Position numbers and translations under genes: made by a program. The notes below the pieces were generated by a model that had not been told where the DNA came from, searched no databases, and saw only the letters and a list, made by a program, of their open reading frames with translations. Below, in pieces: positions 1-6,292 of a stretch of DNA of 9,823 nucleotides. Source of the DNA: Nitrospinaceae bacterium (GTDB lineage: Bacteria; Nitrospinota; Nitrospinia; Nitrospinales; VA-1); the NCBI GenBank assembly GCA_029261435.1, contig JAJDBI010000225.1, positions 1-9,823 of the forward strand, written 5' to 3'. Position 1 is the stretch's first letter; each line of letters opens with the position of its first letter.

Positions 1-122
1 TTAGTTTCACGGGGGGCTTCAATGCCCAGGCGAATGTTCTTGCCCTTTACATCTATAACGGTTATTTTGACATCTTCATTAATTTTGATGCTTTCGCCAA
101 TTTTTCGGGTAAGAACAAGCAT
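1..122 (-). CDS. csrA: Carbon storage regulator CsrA, N-terminal part (gene cut by left window edge)
   Basis: This is a small RNA-binding regulator that binds GGA motifs in mRNA leaders and alters translation or stability. Forty codons are visible, beginning MLVLTRKIGESIKI and continuing through the beta strands with VIDVKGKNIRLGIEAP, the diagnostic CsrA pattern. Family members are usually about 60-75 residues, so the C-terminal third, including the conserved arginine region that contacts RNA, lies outside the window. The ATG at 120-122 is the natural family start. No strong purine-rich Shine-Dalgarno is present; the nearest match is GGA at 132-134, inside a small hairpin. The gene is divergent from tRNA-Phe and has its own extended -10 promoter. 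Downstream neighbours, often flagellar genes such as fliW, cannot be seen. Identification is secure from sequence recall, although the gene is partial. Confidence 0.95.
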   Translation of the reverse strand, partial: MLVLTRKIGESIKINEDVKITVIDVKGKNIRLGIEAPRET

Positions 123-127
123 AGGGC

Positions 128-139
128 GGAATCCGTTCC
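128..139 (-). promoter_or_regulatory. Hairpin with GGA loop over the csrA ribosome-binding site
   Basis: On the csrA strand the leader reads GGAA-CGGA-TTCC, a perfect 4-bp stem with tetraloop CGGA. The loop GGA ends nine bases before the csrA ATG, where the Shine-Dalgarno sequence should be. CsrA proteins are known to prefer GGA in hairpin loops and often repress their own mRNA this way, so autoregulation is a reasonable inference. The stem is short and binding has not been shown. Confidence 0.45.
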
Positions 140-182
140 AAGTTGCTTAAAGGAAAGCTGATAAAAACCTGCTACTAAATGC

Positions 183-191
183 ATTATAGCA
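183..191 (-). promoter_or_regulatory. Extended -10 promoter for csrA
   Basis: Read on the minus strand, the sequence is TGCTATAAT, a perfect TATAAT with the TGn extension. The matching -35 region is poor (TTATTT at 17-bp spacing), which is common for extended -10 promoters. Transcription would begin near position 176, giving a leader of about 55 bases before the csrA ATG. The upstream neighbour, tRNA-Phe, points the other way, so csrA needs a promoter in this gap. Confidence 0.6.
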
Positions 192-232
192 AAAAAGTTC
201 TGAAAAAATAATAATTTATAGGCCAATCCCAA

Positions 233-260
233 TTGACAGAGTTAGGGGGATTGTGCTAAT
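233..260 (+). promoter_or_regulatory. Sigma70-type promoter for tRNA-Phe
   Basis: A perfect TTGACA -35 box lies at 233-238. After a 16-base spacer comes GCTAAT at 255-260 (CTAATT at 256-261 if the spacer is 17). The predicted start, near 267, leaves a 5' leader of about 26 bases before the mature tRNA end at 293. It is the strongest -35 match noticed in the window and is correctly placed for the tRNA. Confidence 0.65.
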
Positions 261-292
261 TTTCGCTCTTTTGATTCAAACAAAATCGTGTT

Positions 293-368
<76 letters not shown>

Positions 369-505
369 CTTTTTTCCTGCCAGCAAATAGTAACACCCCG
401 TTCAAAGACGAACGTCTGTAATAAAGAAGTTGTAGAAGCACTCCCTGAAAACCCTATCATCAATTAAACCAAAAACTAATCGCGTAACACCCTGCCTACT
501 TTATC

Positions 506-533
506 TGGACAAACTTCACTTTTCCGATACACT
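506..533 (+). promoter_or_regulatory. Possible sigma70 promoter for the diguanylate cyclase gene
   Basis: TGGACA (506-511, five of six matches to the -35 consensus) is followed after 16 bases by TACACT (528-533, four of six to the -10 consensus). It would start a transcript near 540 with a leader of about 40 bases. It is reported as a pattern match only. Confidence 0.35.
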
Positions 534-578
534 GTTTACACTCATTTTCTATTTAACCAAGGTGCCGAAAAGTTTTCT

Positions 579-1604
579 ATGGAATCGAAAAACGTATCAA
601 ATCGTGGTTTGTCCGGTTACTTTTCCAAGAATCTCGAAGACATCTTTATTCTGTTTATTCTGGTGTCGGTGACCTTGTCGCACCTGTTCTTCCATTTCAG
701 TATCTCTCTGCTCAATCTTTATTACGTCCCTATAATGCTGGCCGGCTATTTACTGGGTAAACGGCTGGCCATTCTTTATGCTTTTTTTATTGTCCTTCTG
801 GTTTGGGGTTTAATTATAGCTAATAATGAAACCTATCTTAACCTCCAGGGCCAATTTGGCTTTAACGTAGATCTCACCCTCTGGGGAGGATTCCTGATTT
901 TAGCGGGATGGGCAGGAAGCCTGTCAGAAAACCTCAAAGATGAATTAAGAACCAGCAACCTATTACGAAAAGAGTTAGCCAGAGACAAAGAGGATTTAAA
1001 AACTCTCAATGAAAAGCTTGTTGCCGTAAATCGAAAACTGGAAGAAAAAGTTGAAAAAAAAGCTCGGGAACTTGAGCAATCCAACGAAGAGCTCAAAAAA
1101 CTTTCCTGGACAGACCCGTTGACCCAGTTGTTAAACCGCAGGAGTTGTGAAGAACGGTTCAAAGGTGAAATTGCAAGGTTTGAACGCACAAAAGAATCTT
1201 TCTGCATTATCCTGTGCGACCTTGATCATTTCAAAAAAATCAACGACACCTATGGTCATAATACCGGCGACTATGTATTGGTCGAAGTTGCCCGCATCTT
1301 GAAAAGCAATTCCCGAAAAACGGATATGGTTTTCCGCTGGGGGGGGGAAGAGTTTTTATTCCTTTTAACCGGAACCGAGCTGAAGGGAGGAATTATTGCA
1401 GGAGAAAAAATCCGCACTAAAATTGAAACAACCGTTTTTGAACATGATCAGCAAACCCTTCCCATCACCTTGAGCCTGGGCATAAGTATTTACCAAAAAG
1501 GACAGACGATGGAAGAGTGCGTTAAAGAAGCTGATAAAAACCTCTATTCCGCAAAAAAAGCCGGTAGAAATCGTTTGCATCCCAAGCCTGTTGAACAGAA
1601 ATAA
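579..1604 (+). CDS. Membrane-anchored diguanylate cyclase (GGDEF protein)
   Basis: This enzyme makes cyclic di-GMP from two GTP at the inner membrane. The 341-residue protein has about four hydrophobic segments (roughly 22-40, 47-60, 62-81 and 97-115), then a charged coiled coil (about 118-175), then a GGDEF domain (about 176-333). The domain opens with TDPLTQLLNRR (178-188). It has the DLDHFKKIND stretch with metal ligand D214 and N222, D231 for guanine binding, and an intact GGEEF at 255-259. The inhibitory I-site RKTD (246-249) lies five residues before it, so product feedback is expected. There is no EAL domain. The membrane part resembles sensor segments of other bacterial signalling proteins, but its ligand is unknown. 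The ATG at 579 has an AAGG stretch about 16 bases upstream, a weak fit. The GGEEF codons contain nine consecutive G. An even number of membrane passes places the catalytic domain in the cytoplasm. Confidence 0.95.
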   Translation: MESKNVSNRGLSGYFSKNLEDIFILFILVSVTLSHLFFHFSISLLNLYYVPIMLAGYLLGKRLAILYAFFIVLLVWGLIIANNETYLNLQGQFGFNVDLTLWGGFLILAGWAGSLSENLKDELRTSNLLRKELARDKEDLKTLNEKLVAVNRKLEEKVEKKARELEQSNEELKKLSWTDPLTQLLNRRSCEERFKGEIARFERTKESFCIILCDLDHFKKINDTYGHNTGDYVLVEVARILKSNSRKTDMVFRWGGEEFLFLLTGTELKGGIIAGEKIRTKIETTVFEHDQQTLPITLSLGISIYQKGQTMEECVKEADKNLYSAKKAGRNRLHPKPVEQK

Positions 1605-1957
1605 CACAGCGTTTCTACACCCCTCCCTCTTTCTGGAAGCACTCCCTATACATCGCAAATACATCTGTTTTGCGCTTCCAATTAAAATCAAAGTGTAACT
1701 CCGATCATCCCCTCATGCCCTTCATCCCGCCCAACATAGAAACACCAGATTTCCATCTTTAACGGGCTTATTATGAAATGCTAAAAACCTGATTGCCACA
1801 TTATTGTGACAGTACTAAAGCCTAAGTTCCCTTATTATGATTATAGTTAGGTAGTCTAATTCTTAAATTTGGTATAGAATAAAAAATTAGAGAAATTTAA
1901 TTTTCCGGAAAAACCCCGAAGGCAGATAATTGCCGGAACCTGCATATTAAGAAGCTC
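1605..1957. other. 353-base intergenic region between the cyclase and hybrid kinase genes
   Basis: No convincing gene is visible on either strand. A nested inverted repeat lies at 1634-1680 (TGGAAGC with GCTTCCA, enclosing CGCAAA with TTTGCG), but no T run follows, so it is not a clear terminator. The stretch 1800-1900 is AT-rich and holds several -10-like words, such as TAGAAT at 1875-1880, without a good -35 partner; the kinase promoter is probably here but cannot be placed. A second inverted repeat (1903-1938) lies just before the kinase start. Confidence 0.5.
1903..1938 (+). repeat. Nested inverted repeat in the kinase leader
   Basis: TTCCGG (1903-1908) can pair with CCGGAA (1933-1938). 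Inside it, GGCA (1921-1924) can pair with TGCC (1931-1934) around loop GATAAT. The two pairings share bases, so they are alternatives. The element ends 19 bases before the ATG at 1958 and may shape the leader RNA. It does not match any riboswitch recognised here. Confidence 0.35.
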
Positions 1958-3562
1958 ATGAACTCTGACGAAAATTCGATAGAAGCTCTTAAGAAACGTA
2001 TCGCAGAGTTGGAGGAATCCAACAAAGATCTTTCTGCTGCAAACCAGGCAAAGAGTGCTTTTCTTGCCAACATGAGTCACGAGCTCAGAACGCCTCTGAA
2101 CGCCATCATCGGTTACAGCGAATTATTGGGAGAAGTCGCCGATGAAATGAGTGTCGAAGAAGAGATCGGCCCCGACCTCCAGAAAATCCATTCCTCCGGC
2201 AAGCATTTACTCGCCATCATTAACGACATTTTAGATCTTTCTAAAATTGAAGCTGGAAAAATGGAGTTCTACAATCAGAATTGTGATTTGGAAGATCTGG
2301 TCAAGGAAGTCGTGAGCACTGTCCAGCCTATCATAGACAAAAATTCCAATGTCTTAGACCTCCAATGGGAAAACGCTCCGGGTTCTATGTCCGTTGACAT
2401 CACCCGACTTCGGCAGGTTCTTTTTAATTTACTCAGTAATGCCAGCAAATTCACTGAAAAAGGAAAAGTTTTCTTCATCGTCAATCGAAAAACCATTAAT
2501 GAAACAGACTGGGTCAACCTGACTATCCGCGATACAGGCATCGGTATGGGACCAGAACAACTGGCTGCATTGTTTGAAAGTTTTTCCCAGGTACATTCCC
2601 AGAATATGCTCAAATATGGCGGTACTGGCTTGGGGCTTGCGATCAGCAAACGAATCTGCGAAATGATGGGTGGCGATATTTTTGTTGAAAGCAAGCCGGG
2701 AGAGGGCTCTACTTTCTCCATCCACCTGCCGGTAAAAATTGCGGTCGAAGAAGAACCACAAACATCTGATGCACCGACAGAGGAAAAAGTCTTTGCCCAG
2801 GAAGACAAAGAAGCCACCCTTGTAAATAAAGAAAACATCATTCTGGTGATCGATGACGACCCTATGGTGCATACGCAAATGGAGCGCACTTTTGAAAAAG
2901 AGGGTTATCAAATCGTAACAGCTTCCAACGGCGAAGAAGGCCTGATGCTGGCCCGCAAACTTCACCCCTCCCTAATCACACTGGATGTTCTGATGCCGGG
3001 AATGGACGGATGGACGGTATTGACCGAGTTAAAAGCCGACCCGGAACTGGCAAACATACCAGTATTTGTCATCTCCATGGTTGATGATGAGAACAAAGGT
3101 TATTCCCTCGGAGCCTCAGAGTACCTCACAAAGCCTATTGACCGCACCCGAATACATATCCTAATGAAAAAATACAAGTGGGATAGCGGCTCAGCTCTTG
3201 TGGTAGAAGATGACTCTGGAACCCGAAAAATGCTAAGCAGAATGCTGGAAGATTATGGGCTGAATGTAGCCGAAGCCGGTAATGGTCAAATCGCCCTTGA
3301 CGAGGTACAAAAACAATCTCCGGGAGTTATTTTCCTGGACCTGATGATGCCGATCATGGACGGGTTTGAATTCCTCGAAGAACTCCGAAAAAGCCCTGAA
3401 GGACGAGCAATACCCATTGTAGTTATCACTTCGAAAGAGCTCACCCATGCCGACCGACTACGCTTGAACGGAGGTGTAGAAAAACTGATCGAAAAGAAAA
3501 CCCTCGACCAGAATGGTTTTCTAAAAGAAGTTCGCAATATGCTGGAACCTCACTCATCTTGA
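1958..3562 (+). CDS. Soluble hybrid histidine kinase with two C-terminal receiver domains
   Basis: A cytoplasmic phosphorelay protein of 534 residues. A short N-terminal coiled coil (about 8-33) leads directly into the HisKA domain, with phospho-acceptor H41 in SHELRTPLNA. The HATPase domain follows: N box N157/N161, DTGIG at 192-196, GGTGLGLA at 221-228. After an acidic linker (262-292) comes receiver 1, with acidic pocket D299-D301, phospho-acceptor D343 and K392 in TKP. Receiver 2 follows, with E417-D419, D461 in LDLMMP, and T491; its expected KP is replaced by an IEKK stretch near 511-514. There is no membrane segment and no recognisable PAS, GAF or HAMP domain, so the signal must come from a partner protein or the short N-terminus. 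There is no output domain, so phosphate probably passes onward. The start has only a weak AAGAAG upstream. Its location downstream of the cyclase suggests shared signalling, but the gap is 353 bases. Confidence 0.95.
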   Translation: MNSDENSIEALKKRIAELEESNKDLSAANQAKSAFLANMSHELRTPLNAIIGYSELLGEVADEMSVEEEIGPDLQKIHSSGKHLLAIINDILDLSKIEAGKMEFYNQNCDLEDLVKEVVSTVQPIIDKNSNVLDLQWENAPGSMSVDITRLRQVLFNLLSNASKFTEKGKVFFIVNRKTINETDWVNLTIRDTGIGMGPEQLAALFESFSQVHSQNMLKYGGTGLGLAISKRICEMMGGDIFVESKPGEGSTFSIHLPVKIAVEEEPQTSDAPTEEKVFAQEDKEATLVNKENIILVIDDDPMVHTQMERTFEKEGYQIVTASNGEEGLMLARKLHPSLITLDVLMPGMDGWTVLTELKADPELANIPVFVISMVDDENKGYSLGASEYLTKPIDRTRIHILMKKYKWDSGSALVVEDDSGTRKMLSRMLEDYGLNVAEAGNGQIALDEVQKQSPGVIFLDLMMPIMDGFEFLEELRKSPEGRAIPIVVITSKELTHADRLRLNGGVEKLIEKKTLDQNGFLKEVRNMLEPHSS

Positions 3563-3772
3563 TTCTCTTCTAAAAAAATATCTGCCTAACCGGGTTTTTC
3601 CTACAACTTTCCGGGTGGTTTTGAATCTAAAAACAAACCAACAGGCTTGAGGCTAAGATATCTTTGCCTTCACGCTCCCGTTATGTTTTTCCTTGGAATT
3701 TGCACACAAAAATGCAGAAGGGAAGAATCTTACTTACCTTGTTCAACAAAAACTCTGAACCGGTTAATAAAT

Positions 3773-3958
3773 ATGGAACTACTTGAAGAAATCGACACCA
3801 TTATTGAGGAAGTTAAAGACGAAGCGAATAACTTAAAGATTGCCGAATCCAAGGAGGAGGAAAAAGAAGCCTTGAGGGAAATGCTGGACGCCCTGATGCG
3901 GGGCGCCCGCCAAGTGCAGGAAAAGCTAGATCAGTTTAACGATCGCCGCTATCGTTAA
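3773..3958 (+). CDS. Small acidic helical protein of unknown function
   Basis: A 61-residue protein that I do not recognise. It starts MELLEEIDTIIEEVKDEA and is rich in Glu, Asp and Lys. It appears to form two amphipathic helices or a short coiled coil (about 2-25 and 27-56), then ends in a basic FNDRRYR tail. The reading frame stays open 126 bases further upstream, to an ATG at 3647, but that extension (Cys-rich, mixed) does not look like protein, so the ATG at 3773 was chosen. No clear Shine-Dalgarno precedes it, which lowers confidence. It begins 210 bases after the hybrid kinase and ends convergently with the LRR gene. A perfect inverted repeat covers its last codons and stop. An accessory or regulatory protein is possible, but nothing shows which. 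Confidence 0.6.
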   Translation: MELLEEIDTIIEEVKDEANNLKIAESKEEEKEALREMLDALMRGARQVQEKLDQFNDRRYR

Positions 3959-3968
3959 TAGCCCGTTT
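3936..3968 (+). terminator. Inverted repeat over the small-gene stop, possible terminator
   Basis: TTAACGAT (3936-3943) and ATCGTTAA (3951-3958) form a perfect 8-bp stem with a 7-base loop, and the right arm includes the TAA stop at 3956-3958. A short TTTT follows at 3965-3968 after a 6-base gap, so a plus-strand terminator is possible but imperfect. A weaker AGAG/CTCT hairpin (3972-3983) followed by a T-rich stretch lies between the two convergent genes and could help stop transcription. Confidence 0.4.
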
Positions 3969-3987
3969 TATAGAGAAACCTCTTTTA

Positions 3988-4827
3988 TTATTCCAGTTCT
4001 AACCTTCTCAACTTAGGCAAACTCTGGTTTTTGGCGAGGTCTTGAGCTTTTTCCAAATCAATCTCGTTGCGAACCAGAATGAGCATCTCCAGATTCCTCA
4101 GGTTTTTGGATTGCAATAAAGCCTTCATACCCTCTGTCGTAATCTTATTATTATAAAGATCCAGGGTTTTTAAGTTCGCAAACCGAGGTGAGTTGGCAAT
4201 CGCCAGCGCACCGCGATCGCTGATCTTATTGGCACTAAAATCCACAAAAGTCAGAGCTGTAGAGTTTTCCGATGCGGCCAGTGCCTCAACTCCCTCATCC
4301 CCGATCTCGTTGCGAGTCAGTTTAAGTTCTTTCAGGTTCCTCATATTTGGCGACTCGGCTATCATCCTCGCCCCCTGGGAAGAAACCTTATTGCCCCACA
4401 AAGAAAGGTTTTCGGTATTTTTGAAAGTTGCCGATTCGGCAAGAATCCGCACACCTTCATCTCCTAACTTATTCCCCTGTAAAGCCAGGGACTTTACATT
4501 TTTCAGTTCAGGCATGTCCGCAAGAATCTGCATGCCTTTCACACCGATCAACGACCGATTCAAATTAACTTTTGTGCCATCCGATTCCATCCGCTCCTTG
4601 ATGTGAGCCGGGATATCTGCAGGCGGACCTTTTGGCCGACCATAACCATGTCCACTATGTTTTCCACCATGTCCTTTTTTTGCCGCGCCAGGATGTCCAC
4701 CATGTTTTCCGGAACCATGCTGCTTACCTTCATGAGGAGAATGTTCTCCCGCTCCAATTGCGGGCAAAGACCAGACCAACCAACCCAACACCATAACTCC
4801 CTGCAACAATTTCTTATGAATCAGCAC
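3988..4827 (-). CDS. Exported leucine-rich-repeat protein with His/Gly-rich N-terminal segment
   Basis: A 279-residue protein, probably periplasmic or surface-facing, with no obvious enzyme motif. The start is GTG at 4825-4827: AAGGAG lies nine bases upstream, whereas an upstream ATG at 4860 would overlap the preceding gene and encode the Shine-Dalgarno itself. Residues 1-26 form a signal peptide (LIHKK, then a hydrophobic stretch, then LPAIGAG). Residues 28-65 are rich in His, Gly and Lys, with eight histidines, and may bind metal. The rest is a leucine-rich-repeat fold of the ribonuclease-inhibitor type, pattern LxxLxLxxNxIxxxGxxxLAxS. Six units recur at exactly 27 residues (from residues 110, 137, 164, 191, 218 and 245), with a partial unit at each end. 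It follows the SUMF-like gene by 16 bases, so they are almost surely cotranscribed. LRR surfaces usually bind proteins; the partner is unknown. Confidence 0.9.
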   Translation of the reverse strand: MLIHKKLLQGVMVLGWLVWSLPAIGAGEHSPHEGKQHGSGKHGGHPGAAKKGHGGKHSGHGYGRPKGPPADIPAHIKERMESDGTKVNLNRSLIGVKGMQILADMPELKNVKSLALQGNKLGDEGVRILAESATFKNTENLSLWGNKVSSQGARMIAESPNMRNLKELKLTRNEIGDEGVEALAASENSTALTFVDFSANKISDRGALAIANSPRFANLKTLDLYNNKITTEGMKALLQSKNLRNLEMLILVRNEIDLEKAQDLAKNQSLPKLRRLELE

Positions 4828-4836
4828 GATAAAATT

Positions 4837-4842
4837 CTCCTT
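4837..4842 (-). promoter_or_regulatory. Ribosome-binding site deciding the GTG start of the LRR gene
   Basis: On the minus strand AAGGAG lies nine bases before GTG (4825-4827). It falls between the SUMF-like stop codon (4844-4846) and the GTG. Its position rules against the upstream ATG at 4860, because the site would then lie within the coding region. Confidence 0.8.
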
Positions 4843-4843
4843 T

Positions 4844-5629
4844 TTATTTCGCGGCAACACAACGAAAGCCTATATAGTTTTTTCTCTGATCCGGTAACGC
4901 TTTACCACGAATAGCCGGGCGAGCAAGGTCCAGATTGGAATCCCACGACCCTCCCTTGATCACCTTAAAACGTTCGCCGTAAAAATCGTTCGCGTGCTCA
5001 TTGCCCGGATAGGGTTGCAACCAATCCTCTGTCCACTCCCAGACATTCCCCGACATATCCATCACCCCATAAGGGCTGGCTCCCTCAGGGAACTTACCTC
5101 CCGGGCTGGTGTTGCGATAATCATCCCCATTACCACGAATATTCGCGTTCAAAGCATCCGGTTCATTGCCCCAGGGATAATGACGCTTATCAGTACCTCG
5201 CGCCGCCTTTTCCCATTCTGCTTCCGTTGGCAGACGCTTTTTGGCCCAGAGACAATAATCCCGGGCATCCTGCCAGGTAACACTCACCACCGGCTGACGA
5301 GGATGATTCAACCGGGCATTGACAAACTCACGTGGAGCCGGCTTACCTGTCGCTCCCATAAATAGCTTGTAATCCCCTACAGTGACCTCATACTTGTCAA
5401 TTTTAAAAGCAGATAAAGTCACACTATGCGCTGGTGTTTCATCGCGATACCAATCGAGGGACTCGGAGTGAAATTGCTTTGCCGCCCACAAGATATCTTC
5501 ATCAGAGCTTCCCATAGTGAAGGGACCTTCAGGAATCAGGATCATTTCTCCCGCTTCCACCTTTGAAGCTCCAGAGACCCCAAAACCTAAAAGCGGCAAC
5601 ATCAACAGGAAAAACCAAAACTTGAACAT
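4844..5629 (-). CDS. Exported SUMF/FGE-fold protein lacking the catalytic cysteine pair
   Basis: A member of the formylglycine-generating-enzyme-like (SUMF1/EgtB/PvdO) family, 261 residues from the chosen start. Residues 1-22 are a signal peptide (MFKFWFFLLMLPLLG core). Family marks follow in order: FTMGS (37-41), DETPAHSV then FKIDKYEVT, VSVTWQDARDYC (115-126), RLPTEAEWEKAARG (132-145), YPWGNE, MSGNVWEWTEDW (192-203), KGGSWDSN (225-232), and GFRC near the end. True formylglycine-generating enzymes bind copper with a Cys pair shortly after the GGS motif. Here that region has none, and the only cysteines are C126 and C257, so sulfatase activation is unlikely. In-frame ATGs at 5659 and 5677 would add up to 16 residues with acidic charges before the signal peptide; the start at 5629 gives a normal signal peptide but has a weak ribosome-binding site. 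It lies about 81 bases after leuD and 16 bases before the LRR gene. Its role is unknown. Confidence 0.9.
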   Translation of the reverse strand: MFKFWFFLLMLPLLGFGVSGASKVEAGEMILIPEGPFTMGSSDEDILWAAKQFHSESLDWYRDETPAHSVTLSAFKIDKYEVTVGDYKLFMGATGKPAPREFVNARLNHPRQPVVSVTWQDARDYCLWAKKRLPTEAEWEKAARGTDKRHYPWGNEPDALNANIRGNGDDYRNTSPGGKFPEGASPYGVMDMSGNVWEWTEDWLQPYPGNEHANDFYGERFKVIKGGSWDSNLDLARPAIRGKALPDQRKNYIGFRCVAAK

Positions 5630-5710
5630 AGAGCTTTCAGAAGCTGCTTCGAAACGCATATTCATCCACCAAATCAATAAACCATTTACGGCAAGAAAAC
5701 CAAACCGGGT

Positions 5711-6277
5711 TCAAGCGGATGGAATCATTCCTGTTTTCCGGGCATACTCAAAAATATTACCCGCTTCAATAATCTCAATCACCTCACCCAACGATTTCAA
5801 CTCATAGGTTTTATTGCTGGAGCTGTTAGTGAGAGTGCTCGCATTCAAATCAATGACCAGATCATCCCCCGTTTTGATCTCTTCGACCATGCGTTTGACG
5901 CTCTCAAAAGGAATGAAAAATCCACCATCCACCGAATTGCGGTAAAAAATGCGCGCGTATGATTCTGCAACGACCGCCCGAACTCCGGCAATTTCCATGC
6001 AAGCCGGAGCATGCTCTCGAGAGGACCCACAACCAAAATTTCTGCCCCCTATAATGATGGAATACTTTGACTCACTCTGCCCGTTTTCTGTAAAAGGGAT
6101 TTTTCCATCCGGAAGACCCGCCTGGTCGGCAGGGACTCCTGACAAAGCAAACTTACCGTAATTCTTGCGCTCTTCGGGATCACTCAAACTGTAGACAAGA
6201 TGTTCGGCAGGAATGATCTGATCCGTATCAACATCATTCCCCAGAACATAGGCAACACCTTCAATCACTTTATTCAT
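5711..6277 (-). CDS. leuD: 3-isopropylmalate dehydratase small subunit
   Basis: The small subunit of the enzyme that isomerises 2-isopropylmalate to 3-isopropylmalate in leucine synthesis; it works as a complex with LeuC. The 188-residue protein has the swivelling-domain hallmarks: GNDVDTDQIIPAEHL (13-27), IIGGRNFGCGSSREHAP (75-91) and AVVAESYARIFYRNS (101-115). After AEH comes LVY, the kind of specificity-loop sequence associated with isopropylmalate rather than the LRT reported in homoaconitase-type subunits; this supports the leucine role but is from recall. The length lies between the short archaeal type and the E. coli type. It starts 15 bases after the leuC stop. The spacer (AATCATAAAAATAAA) has no Shine-Dalgarno, so translation probably depends on coupling to leuC. 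Confidence 0.95.
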   Translation of the reverse strand: MNKVIEGVAYVLGNDVDTDQIIPAEHLVYSLSDPEERKNYGKFALSGVPADQAGLPDGKIPFTENGQSESKYSIIIGGRNFGCGSSREHAPACMEIAGVRAVVAESYARIFYRNSVDGGFFIPFESVKRMVEEIKTGDDLVIDLNASTLTNSSSNKTYELKSLGEVIEIIEAGNIFEYARKTGMIPSA

Positions 6278-6292
6278 TTTATTTTTATGATT

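Noticed and set aside
435..1647. The 12-base word GAAGCACTCCCT occurs at 435-446 and 1636-1647, on both sides of the cyclase gene.
   Set aside because: A few 12-base matches are expected by chance in a 10-kb window, the match does not extend, and there are no mobile-element genes between the copies.
3851..3883. AAGGAGGAGG inside the small acidic gene, looking like a strong ribosome-binding site for an internal start.
   Set aside because: The next ATG is 23 bases away from the core, and the bases simply encode the KEEEKEA stretch.
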